Shown here piece after piece: positions 44,882 to 55,429 of a stretch of 64,000 bases of DNA. Origin of the DNA: Myxocyprinus asiaticus. Taxonomy: Eukaryota > Chordata > Actinopteri > Cypriniformes > Catostomidae. A model generated the notes under the pieces. It was given only the letters and a program-made list of their open reading frames with translations. It had not been told where the DNA came from and did no database searches. Position 1 is the stretch's first letter; each line of letters begins with the position of its first letter. The DNA is taken from NCBI RefSeq assembly GCF_019703515.2, contig NC_059347.1, positions 20,048,001 through 20,112,000 of the forward strand. The letters run 5' to 3'. A program made the translations under genes and the position numbers.

Positions 44882-44965
44882 ATATACATATACATATACA
44901 TATATACACGTATATACATATGCATATACAGCATATACAGTATGTATATACAGTAATATATACAC
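44882..44965. repeat. TATACA-type microsatellite
   Basis: Irregular (TATACA)n repeat, left of collagen exon 9. Confidence 0.85.
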
Positions 44966-45093
44966 AGTGTATATGTTAACTGCAGAATCTCTGAATCTAT
45001 GTAGTTATTAGATGTTAGTTATTAATACATCTAATGTATAATTTGATGAGCCATTTGATTTTTTCTATATAATATATTTTTGGCGGGTCCCAC

Positions 45094-45147
45094 CTCCAGT
45101 CCAGAATCTCCTCTCAGGCCTGGAATCCCTTTCACTCCTGTGTTTCC
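45094..45147 (-). CDS. Collagen helix exon 9 of window (54 bp)
   Basis: Encodes GNTGVKGIPGLRGDSGLE. Donor GTGGGA; acceptor AG at 45148-45149. The intron that follows (about 8.9 kb) contains the Tc1/DIRS nest. Confidence 0.92.
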
Positions 45148-45190
45148 CTGGAAAATATCAATTAATTAGTAAAACCAAGACAGTAAAGCC

Positions 45191-45780
45191 TAAAGCCCCG
45201 TTCACACCACCAGCAACACACAGCAACAAAGCAACTGGATGACATTCATTTTCAATGACATGACAAAGTTGAGAAAAGTTTAACTTTATGAAAATGACGA
45301 GCGACATTCGGGAGTGACAATCAGTGAGAGAGAAGGCAGTGCAGGCTCTGTCGAGTGCAGGCAAGACAGAGGAAAAGTTATAATGTTGTGAGGGATTTCA
45401 CTGTTCTATATCATTTGTCTGTAATCACATGCATTGATATAATAAAACAATGGTGCGTGGAAAACAGTTCGATTCATAAAGTGATAGATCATTAATTTTG
45501 TTCCAGACATGACGTATTGAGTCAGTTACATAAAGGCACTCTCCCCTGCAGATTGTTCTTTTTGTAGAGGCAAGAGAACTGATTTCTTGTCAAATTAGTA
45601 TGAAATATTAGTTTTACCAGCAGTACATCTTATCTGTGACCAGATTTTTTTTAAATATGGCCAGATGGGCAGTTCACCAATAATGAAGAGACAGCAGTAG
45701 GAACTCCCACTAGCGACTTCACAGTACAGAGACTCGTGACATCCAGTGACAAAGTCACTGGTGGTGCAAACGGGACTTTA
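45191..45780. mobile_element. TIR element with TAAAG(C/T)CCCGTT ends
   Basis: TAAAGCCCCGTTCACACCAC at 45191 mirrors GTGGTGCAAACGGGACTTTA ending at 45780, giving arms of about 27 bp with four or five mismatches. The interior is non-coding. Confidence 0.6.
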
Positions 45781-46055
45781 CTCTTTAGGGCCTGGAATCT
45801 AAAGGCTCACAGACAATTGTTGTACAGAAATAGATAAAAACAGTAGTTTAAAGCACTTTAAAGCATGTACCACTCTGACTTTTTGTCTCACTCTTTGCTA
45901 TATGACAAAGTACCTACTGTAGTAGTGTCGAGTCAAATATACCACAAAATTAGTGTGTTATCTAGTAATTTAAAACAATTATATACAGTAATTGTTACTT
46001 GATTAAAGTAAATGAAACCTTGTAAATTCCACTATTAAGTAAGGAAGTTACAAAC

Positions 46056-46109
46056 CTTTGGGCCCTCAACACCATTCTGTCCTGGTGGTCCAATATCGCC
46101 TGGAAAGCC
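46056..46109 (-). CDS. Collagen helix exon 8 of window (54 bp)
   Basis: Encodes GFPGDIGPPGQNGVEGPK. Donor GTTTGT. This is the segment most like the clade C helix I remember, so it is the best exon for a paralogue test. Confidence 0.94.
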
Positions 46110-46289
46110 CTGATGAAAAGTAATGAAATCAGACAATAAGACTGTCTTTATGAATTTGGCACATGCTTCATAGTTTAAGAAGATTCCCTCTGTCTCCTTC
46201 CTCTGTAGATACATTCACACTGATAGTAATTTAATGGATAGAGGTTTTCAAATCGTTGTGCTGTTGGTTGCTAGTAGATTTCAGAGATG

Positions 46290-46919
46290 TTCACAAGTCT
46301 CTGACGCAGAGCTCATGTCAATTGCCTTTGAGGATAAGTAAAGTCTTAAGACAATTGCCTATGAGTCTAAGTTTCAAGTTAATTGCCGCTGAGCTGAAGT
46401 CAAGTTGTCAAGTCAATTGCCTAGGAGTCTGTCAAGTCTCATCTCAATTGCCTTTTAAGTCTTAGTTAGGACTTAATTAAATTGCCAATAAGTCTAAGTC
46501 TTGAGTCAATTTCCTATGAGTCGAGTCTCATGTCAATTACTTGTGATTCTAAGTCTCAAGTCAATTGCTTATAAGTATAAGTGAAGTCTTAAATCAATTG
46601 CCTATGAGTCTAAGTCAAGTCTCAAGTCGAATTGTCAATGAGTCTAAGTGAAGTCTTAGGTCTATTTCTTGTGAGTCTAATTCTCAAGTTAATTGCCAAG
46701 GAGTCTAATTTAAGTCTGAAGTCAATTGCCTAGATGTCTAAGTCAAGTCTCAAGTCAAATGCCTATGAGTCAAAGTCTCAAGTCAATTGCCTATGAACCT
46801 TTGTCTCAAGTTAATTACCTAGGAGATGAATTCAAGTCTCAAGTTAATTGCCTATGAACCTTTGTCTCAAGTTAATTGCCTAGGAGACGAATTCAAGTCT
46901 CAAGTTAATTGCTTAAGGG
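46290..46919. repeat. 33-bp minisatellite, left block
   Basis: Imperfect tandem units of about 33 bp with core TTGCCTATGAGTCTAAGTCA followed by AGTCTCAAGTCAA; some units are shortened by 5-6 bp. The block is continuous with the one at 50319 apart from the retrotransposon between them. Frames rich in Ser/Lys here are artefacts. Confidence 0.88.
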
Positions 46920-46921
46920 TC

Positions 46922-47228
46922 TGTGGCAGCGGGGGTGTGGTCGAGCATTCATCTGGAGAGAGAGAAAGCGGTAAGGGTGCACACACCTGAGCACTATAAT
47001 GTCTAACACCTGTTTCTGATTGTAGTAAGCACTGGGGAGAGCAATAAAAAGGGACCATACCAGAGACGAGGGAGAGAGAGCTACCCATCTGAAAGAGACT
47101 GTGTTGTGTTTAAGCTAAAGAGTGTTATGCTGAAAAGCCCTTTTCAGTTTGTTTATTTAAGTTATACCTTCGAGTTGAAGCCCAAGTTTCCTGTGTCCTC
47201 CTTTCCCTTCCTTCCTTGAACATTTACA
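46922..47228 (+). repeat. 5' LTR of the Gmr1-like element
   Basis: Contains GCAATAAAAAGGGACCA near 47040, a plausible TATA-like region, and ends GAACATTTACA. It differs from the 3' LTR at a modest number of positions, so the insertion is not very recent. Confidence 0.85.
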
Positions 47229-47269
47229 CTGGTGCTGAAACCTAGGAGAATTGGAGGAAATATGCCGGC

Positions 47270-48340
47270 ATGGAGTCCTCGCAGTTGACGGAAGTCATCA
47301 AGTCCCTCACCAGTATGCACCATGTGCAACATCAGGGCCTGCTTGAGCTACGCCAGGACCAATACTGCCGATTCCTGGAGGTGCTTAAAGCTCAAGCAGA
47401 GGACCGCCACACGATCCGGAGCCTACTACACCAGGAGAAAGCCCCGGCTGCGACCCTGGACCCAACAGCCCCCATGCCCCCGGCTGCCCTCATGAAGATG
47501 GGGGCAGAAGATGATCCCAAGGCCTTCCTGGATCTGTTCGAGAGCCGAGATCTGGGGCTGGCCGCGTGTTCAGTGGGTGGCCAGACTCATCCCACTTTTG
47601 TCTGGGGAAGCTCAACACGTGGCACAACAACTACCGGCGGCAAGTCTCCTGGTGTATGATGATCTGAGGAAGACCATCCTGCAGTGGGTCGGTCACAGCC
47701 CTGAGAAATACTGACGACTCTTCTGGTCGATGAAGATGGATGGGCGCGGCCGCCTGTTTGCCTTCACTCAACAGCTTCGGGACGCCTGCTGGAAGTGGCT
47801 GCTGGCTGAGGACAATGACACCGAGGGAGTCATCGATCTCGTGATGCTGGAGCAGCTTATCCGTCATCTACCGAAAGGAATGGCGGAGTGGGTCCAGTGT
47901 CACTGCCCGGTGTCGCTGGAGGAGGCTGTCCAACTGGCGGAGGACCATGTGTCGGTGTATCAGAGGGCGGAAGAGCCCTCCCACTCTCTCTCTCTCTCTC
48001 CCCTCCATCTGTGTTTCCCCCCTCTCTCCCCTCTCACTCTGTCCCTTCACTGCAGACCATCCCAGTACCCCGGAGGCGTGGAACCTGCCACCGAAGCCAG
48101 CTCCTCGTTCACGGGGGTTTGTCCCGCTTCCGGTGGCCTCAGTGTCTCGTCGCTCTCCCCCTGAGGTGGATGTATCCACCGACACAGGTGTGGGCATAAT
48201 GCCTGGGCCGGCCTGCTGGAGTTGCGGGGATCCGGGGCACTTCCTGGACCATTGCCCAGTGATGGAGCTGGGAACTGTGGTCCGGGTCCCCGACACTCCA
48301 CGGGCTGCCCCTGATCGAATACCGGTGAGTGTCAAGGGGA
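47270..48340 (+). pseudogene. Gmr1-like gag with CCHC zinc knuckle, frameshifted
   Basis: Begins MESSQLTEVIKSLTSMHHVQ and runs to about 47540. It continues in other frames: RLIPLLSGEAQHVAQQL (47511-47714) and LEQLIRHLPKGMAEWVQCH (47730-47960), a SCAN-like capsid region. The zinc knuckle CWSCGDPGHFLDHCPV lies near 48215. Gag packages the element's RNA. One frameshift near 47540, a stop at 47712 and a CT-rich expansion near 47985 disrupt it. Confidence 0.8.
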
Positions 48341-48480
48341 GTACACATCAAGCCTTGGTGGATACGAGCTGTAACCAGACTACTATACACCAATGTTTGG
48401 TTCAAGATGAGGCTTTGGGCTCAAGCAAAAGGGTGAGGGTGAGGTGTGTGCATGGGGATATTCACAATTATCCTGTAGTG
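48290..48480 (+). pseudogene. Gmr1-like aspartic protease fragment
   Basis: Directly follows the zinc knuckle in the 47947-48612 frame. VSVKGSTHQALVDTSCNQTT carries the active-site aspartate, but the usual D-S/T-G triad reads D-T-S. The fold stops at about VVTLIIIF, where a deletion joins it to mid-integrase. Confidence 0.65.
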
Positions 48481-48519
48481 ACACTCATTATTATATTTCA
48501 GGGACAAAAGCAAAGAGTG

Positions 48520-49260
48520 GACAGCACGTGGACATCGCTTTATATTGGTTCTGGTGGACTATGCAGCGTGATATCCGGAAGCAGTGCCTCTGCGCAACAT
48601 CTCAGCACGTAGTGTTGTGGAGGCACTATTCAGAATAATCTCCCGAGTGGGGATTCCAAAAGAAATCCTCACTGATCAAGGCACTACATTTATATCACAA
48701 ACACTACACAAACTGTACGAATTATTGGGTATTAAATTGATTCGCACCAGTGTTTACCATCCACAAACAGACGGGTTGGAGGAACGATTTAATAAAACCC
48801 TGAAAAATATGATTCGTAAGTTTGTGCATGAGGATGCTAGAAATTGGGATAAATGGCTCGAACCCCTGTTATTTGCAGTGCGAGAGGTCCCGCAAGCCTC
48901 CACAGGGTTTTTGACGTGCTCGACGTCATACGAGAAACTTGGAGGAGGTACCTTCAAACAGTAAAAATGAAATCCAATATGTTCTTGATCTTAGAGCAAA
49001 ACTCCACACTTTGGGTCAACTAACATAGGAAAATTTGCTCCAAGCTCAGGAACATCAAAGCCGGTTGTATAACAAGGGTACTCGGCTACGGGAATTTGCA
49101 CCGGGAGATAAAGTGCTCATATTACTCCCCACATCGAGCTCTAAATTACTTGCCAAGTGGCAAGGGCCCTTTGAGGTCACACGACGAGTGGGAGATCTCG
49201 ATTATGAGGTAAAACGAACAGATAGAGGTGATGCACATCAAATACCATCTCAACCTTCTG
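48520..49260 (+). pseudogene. Gmr1-like integrase, N-terminally deleted
   Basis: The zinc-binding N-terminus and first catalytic Asp are missing. 48584-48964 reads KEILTDQGTTFIS (second Asp) and HPQTDGLEERFNKTLK (catalytic Glu). 49035-49230 carries the C-terminal GPY/F-like module with FAPGDKVLILLPTSSSKLL and KWQGPF. Integrase would join the cDNA to the genome. A TAA near 48962 and frame changes break it. Confidence 0.8.
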
Positions 49261-49994
49261 AAATTATGGAGGGAGGTAGTCCCTGTGACGTTGGCAATGG
49301 TAGTTCCAGAGAGGGTGGGGCTTGGACTGGAGGTGAACATAAAAGCAAATCATGTCACTCCGGTCACTTGTGGAGACCACCTCTCACAATATCAAGTCAC
49401 AGAGGTTGCCAAGTTGCAGAAAGAATTTGTAGACACGTTTTCTCCTCTGCCGGGTCGTACAAACCTCATCCAGCACCACATCGAGACGACACCTGGGGTA
49501 GTGGTACATAGCCGTCCCTACCGACTGCCTGAGCACAAAAAGAAAATTAGTTCAGGAAGAATTAAATGCAATGCTTGATATGGGAATAATAGAGGAATCC
49601 CACAGAAATTGGTCCATCCCAATTGTTCTAGTTCCTAAGAGCGACGGGTCCGTACGGTTTTGTGTGGATTATAGGAAAGTTAATGCAGTGTCTAAATTTG
49701 ATGCATACCCAATGTCTCGTATTGATGAGTTGCTCGATCGGTTGGGCACAGCTCGCTTTTATTCGACACTGGATCTGTTGGGGCAGGCCTTCACCCTCTG
49801 TTCAGATCACACCCCACTCCAATAGCTTCACCGCATGAAAGATACCAACGTGCGGATCACCCGTTGGTATCTGGCTCTTCAGCCGTTTAGGTTCGAGGTG
49901 GTCCACAGAACGGGGGCGCAGATGGCTGTTGCGGACTTCCTTTCCAGAAATGGGTGGGGAGTGGTGGGCAGACTGGATGACTCCCAAGCCTGAG
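49228..49994 (+). pseudogene. Gmr1-like reverse transcriptase and RNase H fragments
   Basis: After the integrase, 49228-49578 reads FVDTFSPLPGRTNLIQHHIE and the RPYRLPEHKKK lead-in. 49571-49800 gives the RT fingers with VLVPKSDGSVRFCVDYRKVN and ARFYSTLDL. A deletion then removes the palm with its YxDD box and joins directly to the RNase H end (TLCSDHTPLQ, a TAG at about 49823, WYLALQPFRFEVVH and VADFLSRN). No polymerase activity is possible. Confidence 0.85.
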
Positions 49995-50010
49995 TCGAGC
50001 GGTGGGGATA

Positions 50011-50318
50011 TGTGGCGGCGGGGGTGGTTTCGAGTGTTCGTCCAGAGAGAGAGAATGTGGTAAGGGTGCACACACCTGAGCTCTATAATGTCTAACACCT
50101 CTTTCTGACTGCAGTAAGCACTGGGAAGAGCGATAAAAAAGGGACCACACCAGAGACGAGGGAGAGAGAGCTACCTATCTGAAAGAGACTCTGTTGTGCT
50201 TAAGCTAAAGAGTGTTATGCTGAAAAGACCCTTTGAGTATGTTTATTAAAGTTATACCTTTGAGTTGAAGCCCAAGTTTCCTGTGTCCTCCTTTCCCTCC
50301 CTTCCTTGAACATTTACA
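50011..50318 (+). repeat. 3' LTR of the Gmr1-like element
   Basis: Preceded by the purine-rich GAGCGGTGGGGATA. Matches the 5' LTR along its length with scattered substitutions. Confidence 0.85.
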
Positions 50319-50820
50319 GTCTAAGTCAAATATCAAGTCAACTGCCAATGAGTCTAAGTCTCATATCAATTGCCTGAGTCTAAGTCAAGTCTCAAGTCAA
50401 TTGCATGAGTCTATGCCAAGTCTCAAGTTAATTGCCTATGAGTCTAAGACAGGTCTCAAGTCAAATGCCTTTCAGTTCAAGTCAAGTCTAAACTCAATTG
50501 CCTATGAGTTGAATTCAAGTCTCAAATCAAAGGCCTATAAGTCAAAGTCTCAAGTCAAATGCCAAAAAGTCGAAGTCAAGTCTCAAGTCAACTGCCTATG
50601 ATTCTAAGAGAGGTCTCAAGTCAAATGCCTTTCAGTCCAAGTCAAGTCTAAACTCAATTGCCTATGAATTGAATTCAAGTCTCAAATCAAAGGCCTATAA
50701 GTCAAAGTCTCAAGTCAAATGCCTAGGAGTGTAAGTTAAATCTCAAGTCAATTGCCTTTATGTCGGAGTCAAGAGACAAGTCAATTGTCTATAAGTCTGA
50801 GTCAAGCCTCAAGTCCCATC
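50319..50820. repeat. 33-bp minisatellite, right block
   Basis: The same unit as the left block, with a higher-order duplication: a section of about 120 bp around 50440-50545 is repeated almost exactly at 50610-50715. Confidence 0.88.
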
Positions 50821-50994
50821 ACCTCAAATCACCAACTCTAATTAAAAGAACTTCTGGTCACTTAGTCACTGCTAGTAGCTGTGAGAGAGAATGCACCTTA
50901 ATAGCTATTGGATGACTGTGTAAGCTTTTTATAGTACAGGTGCAAATGAATGGACATCTTGTTGTACTGCAATGGTTTAAATGAGTACAATTAC

Positions 50995-51048
50995 CTCAGG
51001 GCCAGGTGGGCCTGGCAAACCATTTGGGCCACGATCTCCAGGCTTACC
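50995..51048 (-). CDS. Collagen helix exon 7 of window (54 bp)
   Basis: Encodes GKPGDRGPNGLPGPPGPE. Donor GTAATT. The 4.9 kb intron after it contains the 33-bp minisatellite and the Gmr1-like retrotransposon. Confidence 0.93.
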
Positions 51049-51198
51049 CTAAAAGAATACAAAGAGTACAATAGTACAAACAGCTTACTATTACATGGAT
51101 CTTTTTAAAGTCAGTGCTAAAGATTAATTGCCACAGTAAATATTTCATGCCTGTTTTACAGTCCTAAATAATAATAAAAAAAAGCCTTATGAATTAAC

Positions 51199-51252
51199 CT
51201 GTGGCCCTTGCTTTCCTCGAATTCCCGGTAAACCTGGTAAGCCTTGAACACC
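51199..51252 (-). CDS. Collagen helix exon 6 of window (54 bp)
   Basis: Encodes GVQGLPGLPGIRGKQGPQ. Donor GTTAAT; acceptor AG at 51253-51254. The intron to exon 7 is only 150 bp. Confidence 0.93.
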
Positions 51253-51413
51253 CTGGAAAATTCAATTAAGTTACCATCAGTTATTCCGAAATCCCTTGGT
51301 GGGTTTGAATTCATTCAAATACACACAAGTACAAACACATGCACACACACCAACATAGGCACCATATACACTGTAAGTGAATAGGTGAAAGGAAAAGATG
51401 TGAGACAAAATAC

Positions 51414-51467
51414 CTTGTCACCTTGAAATCCGGGTTCCCCGGGTTCTCCTGGCAACCCGTCTTCACC
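51414..51467 (-). CDS. Collagen helix exon 5 of window (54 bp)
   Basis: Encodes GEDGLPGEPGEPGFQGDK. The donor GTATTT is a weak but valid 5' splice site. Charged E and K/D residues near the 3' end resemble the equivalent clade C segment. Confidence 0.93.
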
Positions 51468-52010
51468 CTGTCAACACAGACAACAAAAAGTCACTCTCTC
51501 AGGAAGTCTCCGCAGTTCAATCACAAAATTAGTCAAGTTCTCCAGATATTTATGGTCATGTTTCAATGTGGCTTATGTTAAGCTGTAGACATGGAGACTA
51601 AAACAGCTGTCCAAAACATAGCCTTCAGAAAATCTTGCCAGGCAGCAAAATAGAACATTTCAGTTCTGTGCTGTCAGCACCTACTGCATCTAGAGGGCAG
51701 ACAGAAAGGTTGCCAGCTGGACTGTCAAAGCAGTGAGGCAGACGCTGTACTGTTTAACCCTTGACCACTCAGCTCTAATATTAAAGTCAACATGTATGAT
51801 TTTACTGTAATGTGGCGATTTAATCGATCTGAAATTGATTGTATAATGAAATGTTGTCTCATTATGACAAGTGGTTAAAGGGTAGGGGTTGAAAAATAAG
51901 AGCGCTTGGTGATGTCAGCGGAAAAGGACATTTTAGAGGTGGAGCAAGTTATTACATTTTGATGAAAAAATATTTGTTTTTATTGCAATAGTGTTAACCA
52001 GTAACATGTA
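51468..52010. other. Intron between collagen exons 5 and 4
   Basis: Non-coding; no repeat ends seen before the MITE at 52011. Confidence 0.4.
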
Positions 52011-52324
52011 TTAAAAGGACAGTTCACCCAAAAATGAAAATTCACCATTTACTAATTTATTACATTATATTTATGGATTTGGCAGACAGTTTTATCCAAA
52101 GAGACAAATCCATATTACTTTTGTTTTCGTGAAATACACGAGGAGAAATGTTTGAAAACGTTTATGCGCTATACAATAAAAATGAATGGTGATTGAGGCT
52201 ATCATTTATAACATTCTGCCTAACATTATCTGTTCCATGGAAAAAAAGGTCATATGGGTCTGAAACAATAGGAGGGTAAGTAAATGATGCAGAATTTTCA
52301 TTTTTGGTTCAACTTACACTTTAA
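52011..52324. mobile_element. TTAA-flanked MITE (AGTTCACCCAAAA type)
   Basis: TTAA at 52011-52014, then AAGGACAGTTCACCCAAAAA. The right arm has AATGATGCAGAATTTTCATT and ends with TTAA at 52321-52324. Confidence 0.72.
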
Positions 52325-52495
52325 GGAAATAAATATGGTATATTTTGATGTCACGCTGTCTTCATTGGGCAACTTTTTGACAGTCATCTCACTGTAAAAG
52401 CGCCCCAGTTTCCCTGAATTCACCCTACTCTTTAATTCTAACTGTTGCAATCAAATCCAGAACAAACAAAAGCTAATAATGTGTATTCAGATCAC

Positions 52496-52540
52496 CTTAT
52501 CACCTTTCAGTCCAGGTTCTCCTGGGTTTCCTGGCACACC
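52496..52540 (-). CDS. Collagen helix exon 4 of window (45 bp)
   Basis: Encodes GVPGNPGEPGLKGDK. Donor GTGATC; acceptor AG at 52541-52542. A short TTAA-flanked MITE sits about 170 bp past its donor. Confidence 0.93.
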
Positions 52541-53575
52541 CTGCATGACACCAGAGAGACAGAAGTTAAAACGAAGGAATAGTACAATTGCCCATTGTTT
52601 TATGGATGGAGCTCATGCCTTACAAACATTGTGGTTGGCCCTTGAAGGCAAACTGAATTAATCCCTGAGTAAATGGCTTTGTCTTCAATATTTGCTGCTA
52701 TGAAAAGAAGTCATATCAATTTGGTATTCATGAAACATGTTAATAAAGAAAGTCAAAATACTTCATTGTAATCAAGAAAAATGTAAGCGCTTTGAAGATT
52801 CTCAAATGGAGATGGATCTGTTTTTCGATGACGAAATATGTTTTCCTATCTCAGCATAATTTGCAAAGACAACTATAGCAAAACCATTTCTAAATTGTTT
52901 TCACTGTTGAAACACTGAGGCACTGTTTGTTTGACATGTCAACACCTGGCTCAACCAATGGTTTAAGCTTGAGACAGGACTTTTAAGGATGAATTGATCA
53001 CTGGATTAGATTGCCGGGTTAGTGACATCAAATCTTTTAAAGATATTTCAAAGAGTGTCGTTTGAGGAATGTAGTAGCAAGTAAAGCAGGTATCCACAAG
53101 CTCAAGTGCATATTCTGCTTTGTTTTCACAGTTATGTGTGTGAAATAGCCTGTACTGAGGTTTTCTGTGCTGTACTTAAGATTCTCAACACATTTTCCTC
53201 TTTTTTTCCTGTGTGTTTTATATGCAATCGCTCACAGACCAAGGGCGACATTATTAAAATTATTTTTTTCCCCCACGCCAGTCTTTATTATGGCATTACA
53301 TATCTCAGATAACCTCACACCTAAATGGCACATAATGACAAAACCGATCATGATTGGTTGCTTTACGTGCCAGTCAAATGGTTCTACCTGTGTAAGTTTT
53401 GATTCTAGGACAGTTTAAGCTGCAGTAAGCCCCAGACCTTTGCTGTTTCAGACAAACATCTGGCTATGCGAGACTGCACTGCCCCCTAACCCTAAGGTTA
53501 TTCAGCCCTAAGCCTAATAGTGGTGCTAATGTTTGTAACTAATTTATTTGGTCATAACAATTCCAGAGTAATCAC
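52541..53575. other. Intron between collagen exons 4 and 3
   Basis: Non-coding; nothing recognised. Small open frames at 53106-53418 lack family features. Confidence 0.4.
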
Positions 53576-53629
53576 CTTAAGTCCCGCTGGCCCAGGAAGA
53601 CCCATATTTCCAACCGGGCCCAGATCACC
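53576..53629 (-). CDS. Collagen helix exon 3 of window (54 bp)
   Basis: Encodes GDLGPVGNMGLPGPAGLK. Donor GTGATT; acceptor AG at 53630-53631. It lies 489 bp downstream of exon 2 in the transcript direction. Confidence 0.93.
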
Positions 53630-54118
53630 CTGCCATTAAACAAAGACAAATACACAATAAAGAATATAAACATATTAAAAATAAAAAAAGCTTTCATATA
53701 CTATACAATATTCAGAGGAAGACATGGAATAGTGGGGTCTCTCATTCACTAGTAATTCTCAAACAGGTTCATGCAAAAATGTCACCTGTATTCACAACAG
53801 GTGCATACGCACACATTTGTTCTTACTGTGCCCTCATTCTAACTTTGATGAATGCGGAACCCATATCAGAGTGTGTGCTTGCAGTTAGTAAATAATATAG
53901 TAAAAACTATTTTGGCTTAACACATTCCATGTTTGAGTCAGTTTTAAATGTTATCCCAAATTGTTAATGCAAACTTACTTATGAATTATGATATATGTGA
54001 AATTGATAGCACACAAATAAGTGCATACAGATGGTTAGTGAATGAGACTCATTGATAGGAATGAAAGAACTATAGCTAGAAGGTAAACATGTCAATCGCA
54101 CAATGTTGGTTTACTCAC

Positions 54119-54163
54119 AATAAGGCCAGGGATACCAACAGGACCTGAGGCACCAATCTCCCC
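54119..54163 (-). CDS. Collagen helix exon 2 of window (45 bp)
   Basis: Encodes GEIGASGPVGIPGLI, five triplets. The donor is GTGAGT. The intron separating it from exon 1 is about 6 kb and carries the THAP/TTAA element and a degenerate tandem repeat. Confidence 0.92.
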
Positions 54164-54829
54164 CTATGAGAAACAGAGAGCACATACTGAGCATTACAGG
54201 TACAACAGAGTCTCTCTGAGAAGACAGCTCAGTGTTGCCACAGCAGACCTGTGCTGAGAGAAGAGAAAAGGGGGTGAAATCTCTGTTGCCTGATAGCAGG
54301 CTAATCTATAGCCTGCATCTCCCCTTCTGTAAGCCAATGAAAGAGATCTGCTGAGGAGCACAGAAAAGTGTTTTGTTGTGTGGGGTGACTGGCCGACTAC
54401 TAACTGGCATTCCTACTTCCATCCTCACCAGCAGGCCAAAAAATTCCCCTGTGTATTTTCTCTTTCCTTGTTCTTTTGAAAGAGAGGAGATAGATGTCAC
54501 AAGGTTGACTGCTCTTGCCGACTGACCGCTGATGAAGGAAGAGGACTGAGAAGGAGAGAAGACTGTGTCCTCTCCCTGTGTGATGTGGTTAGGGTTACAG
54601 TGCAACAGGGAGTTGAGAGGGTCAGGCAGCCAGGCTAGCGCTTAACTACTGCCAGAGGAAGAGGGCTCAGCTACGGACAGCTCAAGTGTGCCCTTGTGAT
54701 ACATTGTGTGATAGTAGCAAGGACATAAAGTTAGCTCACATGCTTGTGTATTTGAACTAAGCTGAGCGCAATAGATTCCTTACTGAAGCTGTTTTGTAGA
54801 GTACATTTGCTGCTTCTGTATGTGGTTGC
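54164..54829. other. Intronic, nothing recognised
   Basis: Non-coding. The 99-codon minus-strand frame at 54306-54605 has no recognisable domain and no splice context. Confidence 0.4.
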
Positions 54830-55425
54830 TGAGGTGTTCCGAGTGGTTTTTGGTATGTTACTATGGGCTGTTCTGAGAGGCTGCTAGGTGGTTCAAAGGG
54901 TGTTCTGGGTGGTTGCCAGGGCATTGCTATGTGGTTGCTAAGGTATTTTCTTTGTGGTTTTTACTGGGTTTAAATGAGGTGTTCTAGGTGGATACTAGAT
55001 GGCTCCAAAGGGTGTTCTAGGTGGTTTCAAGGGCGTTGCTATGTGGTTCCTAAGGCATTCCGAGTCGTTTTAGTGCGTTTCTATGGGGTGCACCAATTAT
55101 TTGAATTCATAACACTATAAAGATAAAAATAAATAAATAAAAAATAAAATAAAAAAAAGCATTAGAAGCATTTGTTAGAAGCAGTTCCCCCACATGGTAT
55201 TCGGCCTAATGGTATTCTGGGTGGTTGGTATGTGGTTGCTAAAGCATTCTGAGTATTTTTCAGTGTGTTTATATTAGGTATTCTGGGTAGTTGCGGGGAG
55301 GCTCATATGGTGTTCTGGGTGGTTGAAAGGGCGTTGCTATATGGTTGCTAAGGTATTCTGAGTTGTTTTAGTGCTTTTCTATGGGGTGTTTTGGTTGGTT
55401 GCTAGGTGGCTGCTTACTGGCTGAA
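54830..55425. repeat. Degenerate tandem repeat (GGTGGTTGCTAGG-type)
   Basis: About a dozen loose copies of phrases such as GGTGGTTGCTAAGG, GGCGTTGCTATGTGGTT and TATTCTGGGTGGTT, in units of roughly 45-75 bp. It is interrupted by an A-rich insert at about 55095-55200. Confidence 0.75.
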
Positions 55426-55429
55426 TTCA

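Larger units (their letters stand above)
46922..50318 (+). mobile_element. Gmr1-like Ty3/gypsy LTR retrotransposon, internally deleted
   Basis: LTRs of 307 and 308 bp (46922-47228, 50011-50318) start TGTGGC and end TTTACA. GTCT flanks the insertion (46919-46922, overlapping the first T, and 50319-50322). A primer-binding-like TGGTGCTGAAACC lies at 47230. The gene order is gag, zinc knuckle, protease, integrase, then reverse transcriptase and RNase H. Placing integrase before RT is the hallmark of the Gmr1 group, not of ordinary gypsy elements. Deletions remove much of pol. Confidence 0.88.

Noticed and set aside
46290..46919. CRISPR-like array
   Set aside because: Units abut each other with no unique spacers, and the context is a vertebrate intron.
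46922..50318. Endogenous retrovirus
   Set aside because: No env-like region; gene order and motifs are those of a Gmr1-like retrotransposon.
50401..50601. 66-codon Ser/Lys-rich frame
   Set aside because: It is a translation of the 33-bp minisatellite.
54306..54605. 99-codon minus-strand frame
   Set aside because: No domain, no splice sites and no Gly-X-Y; chance open frame.
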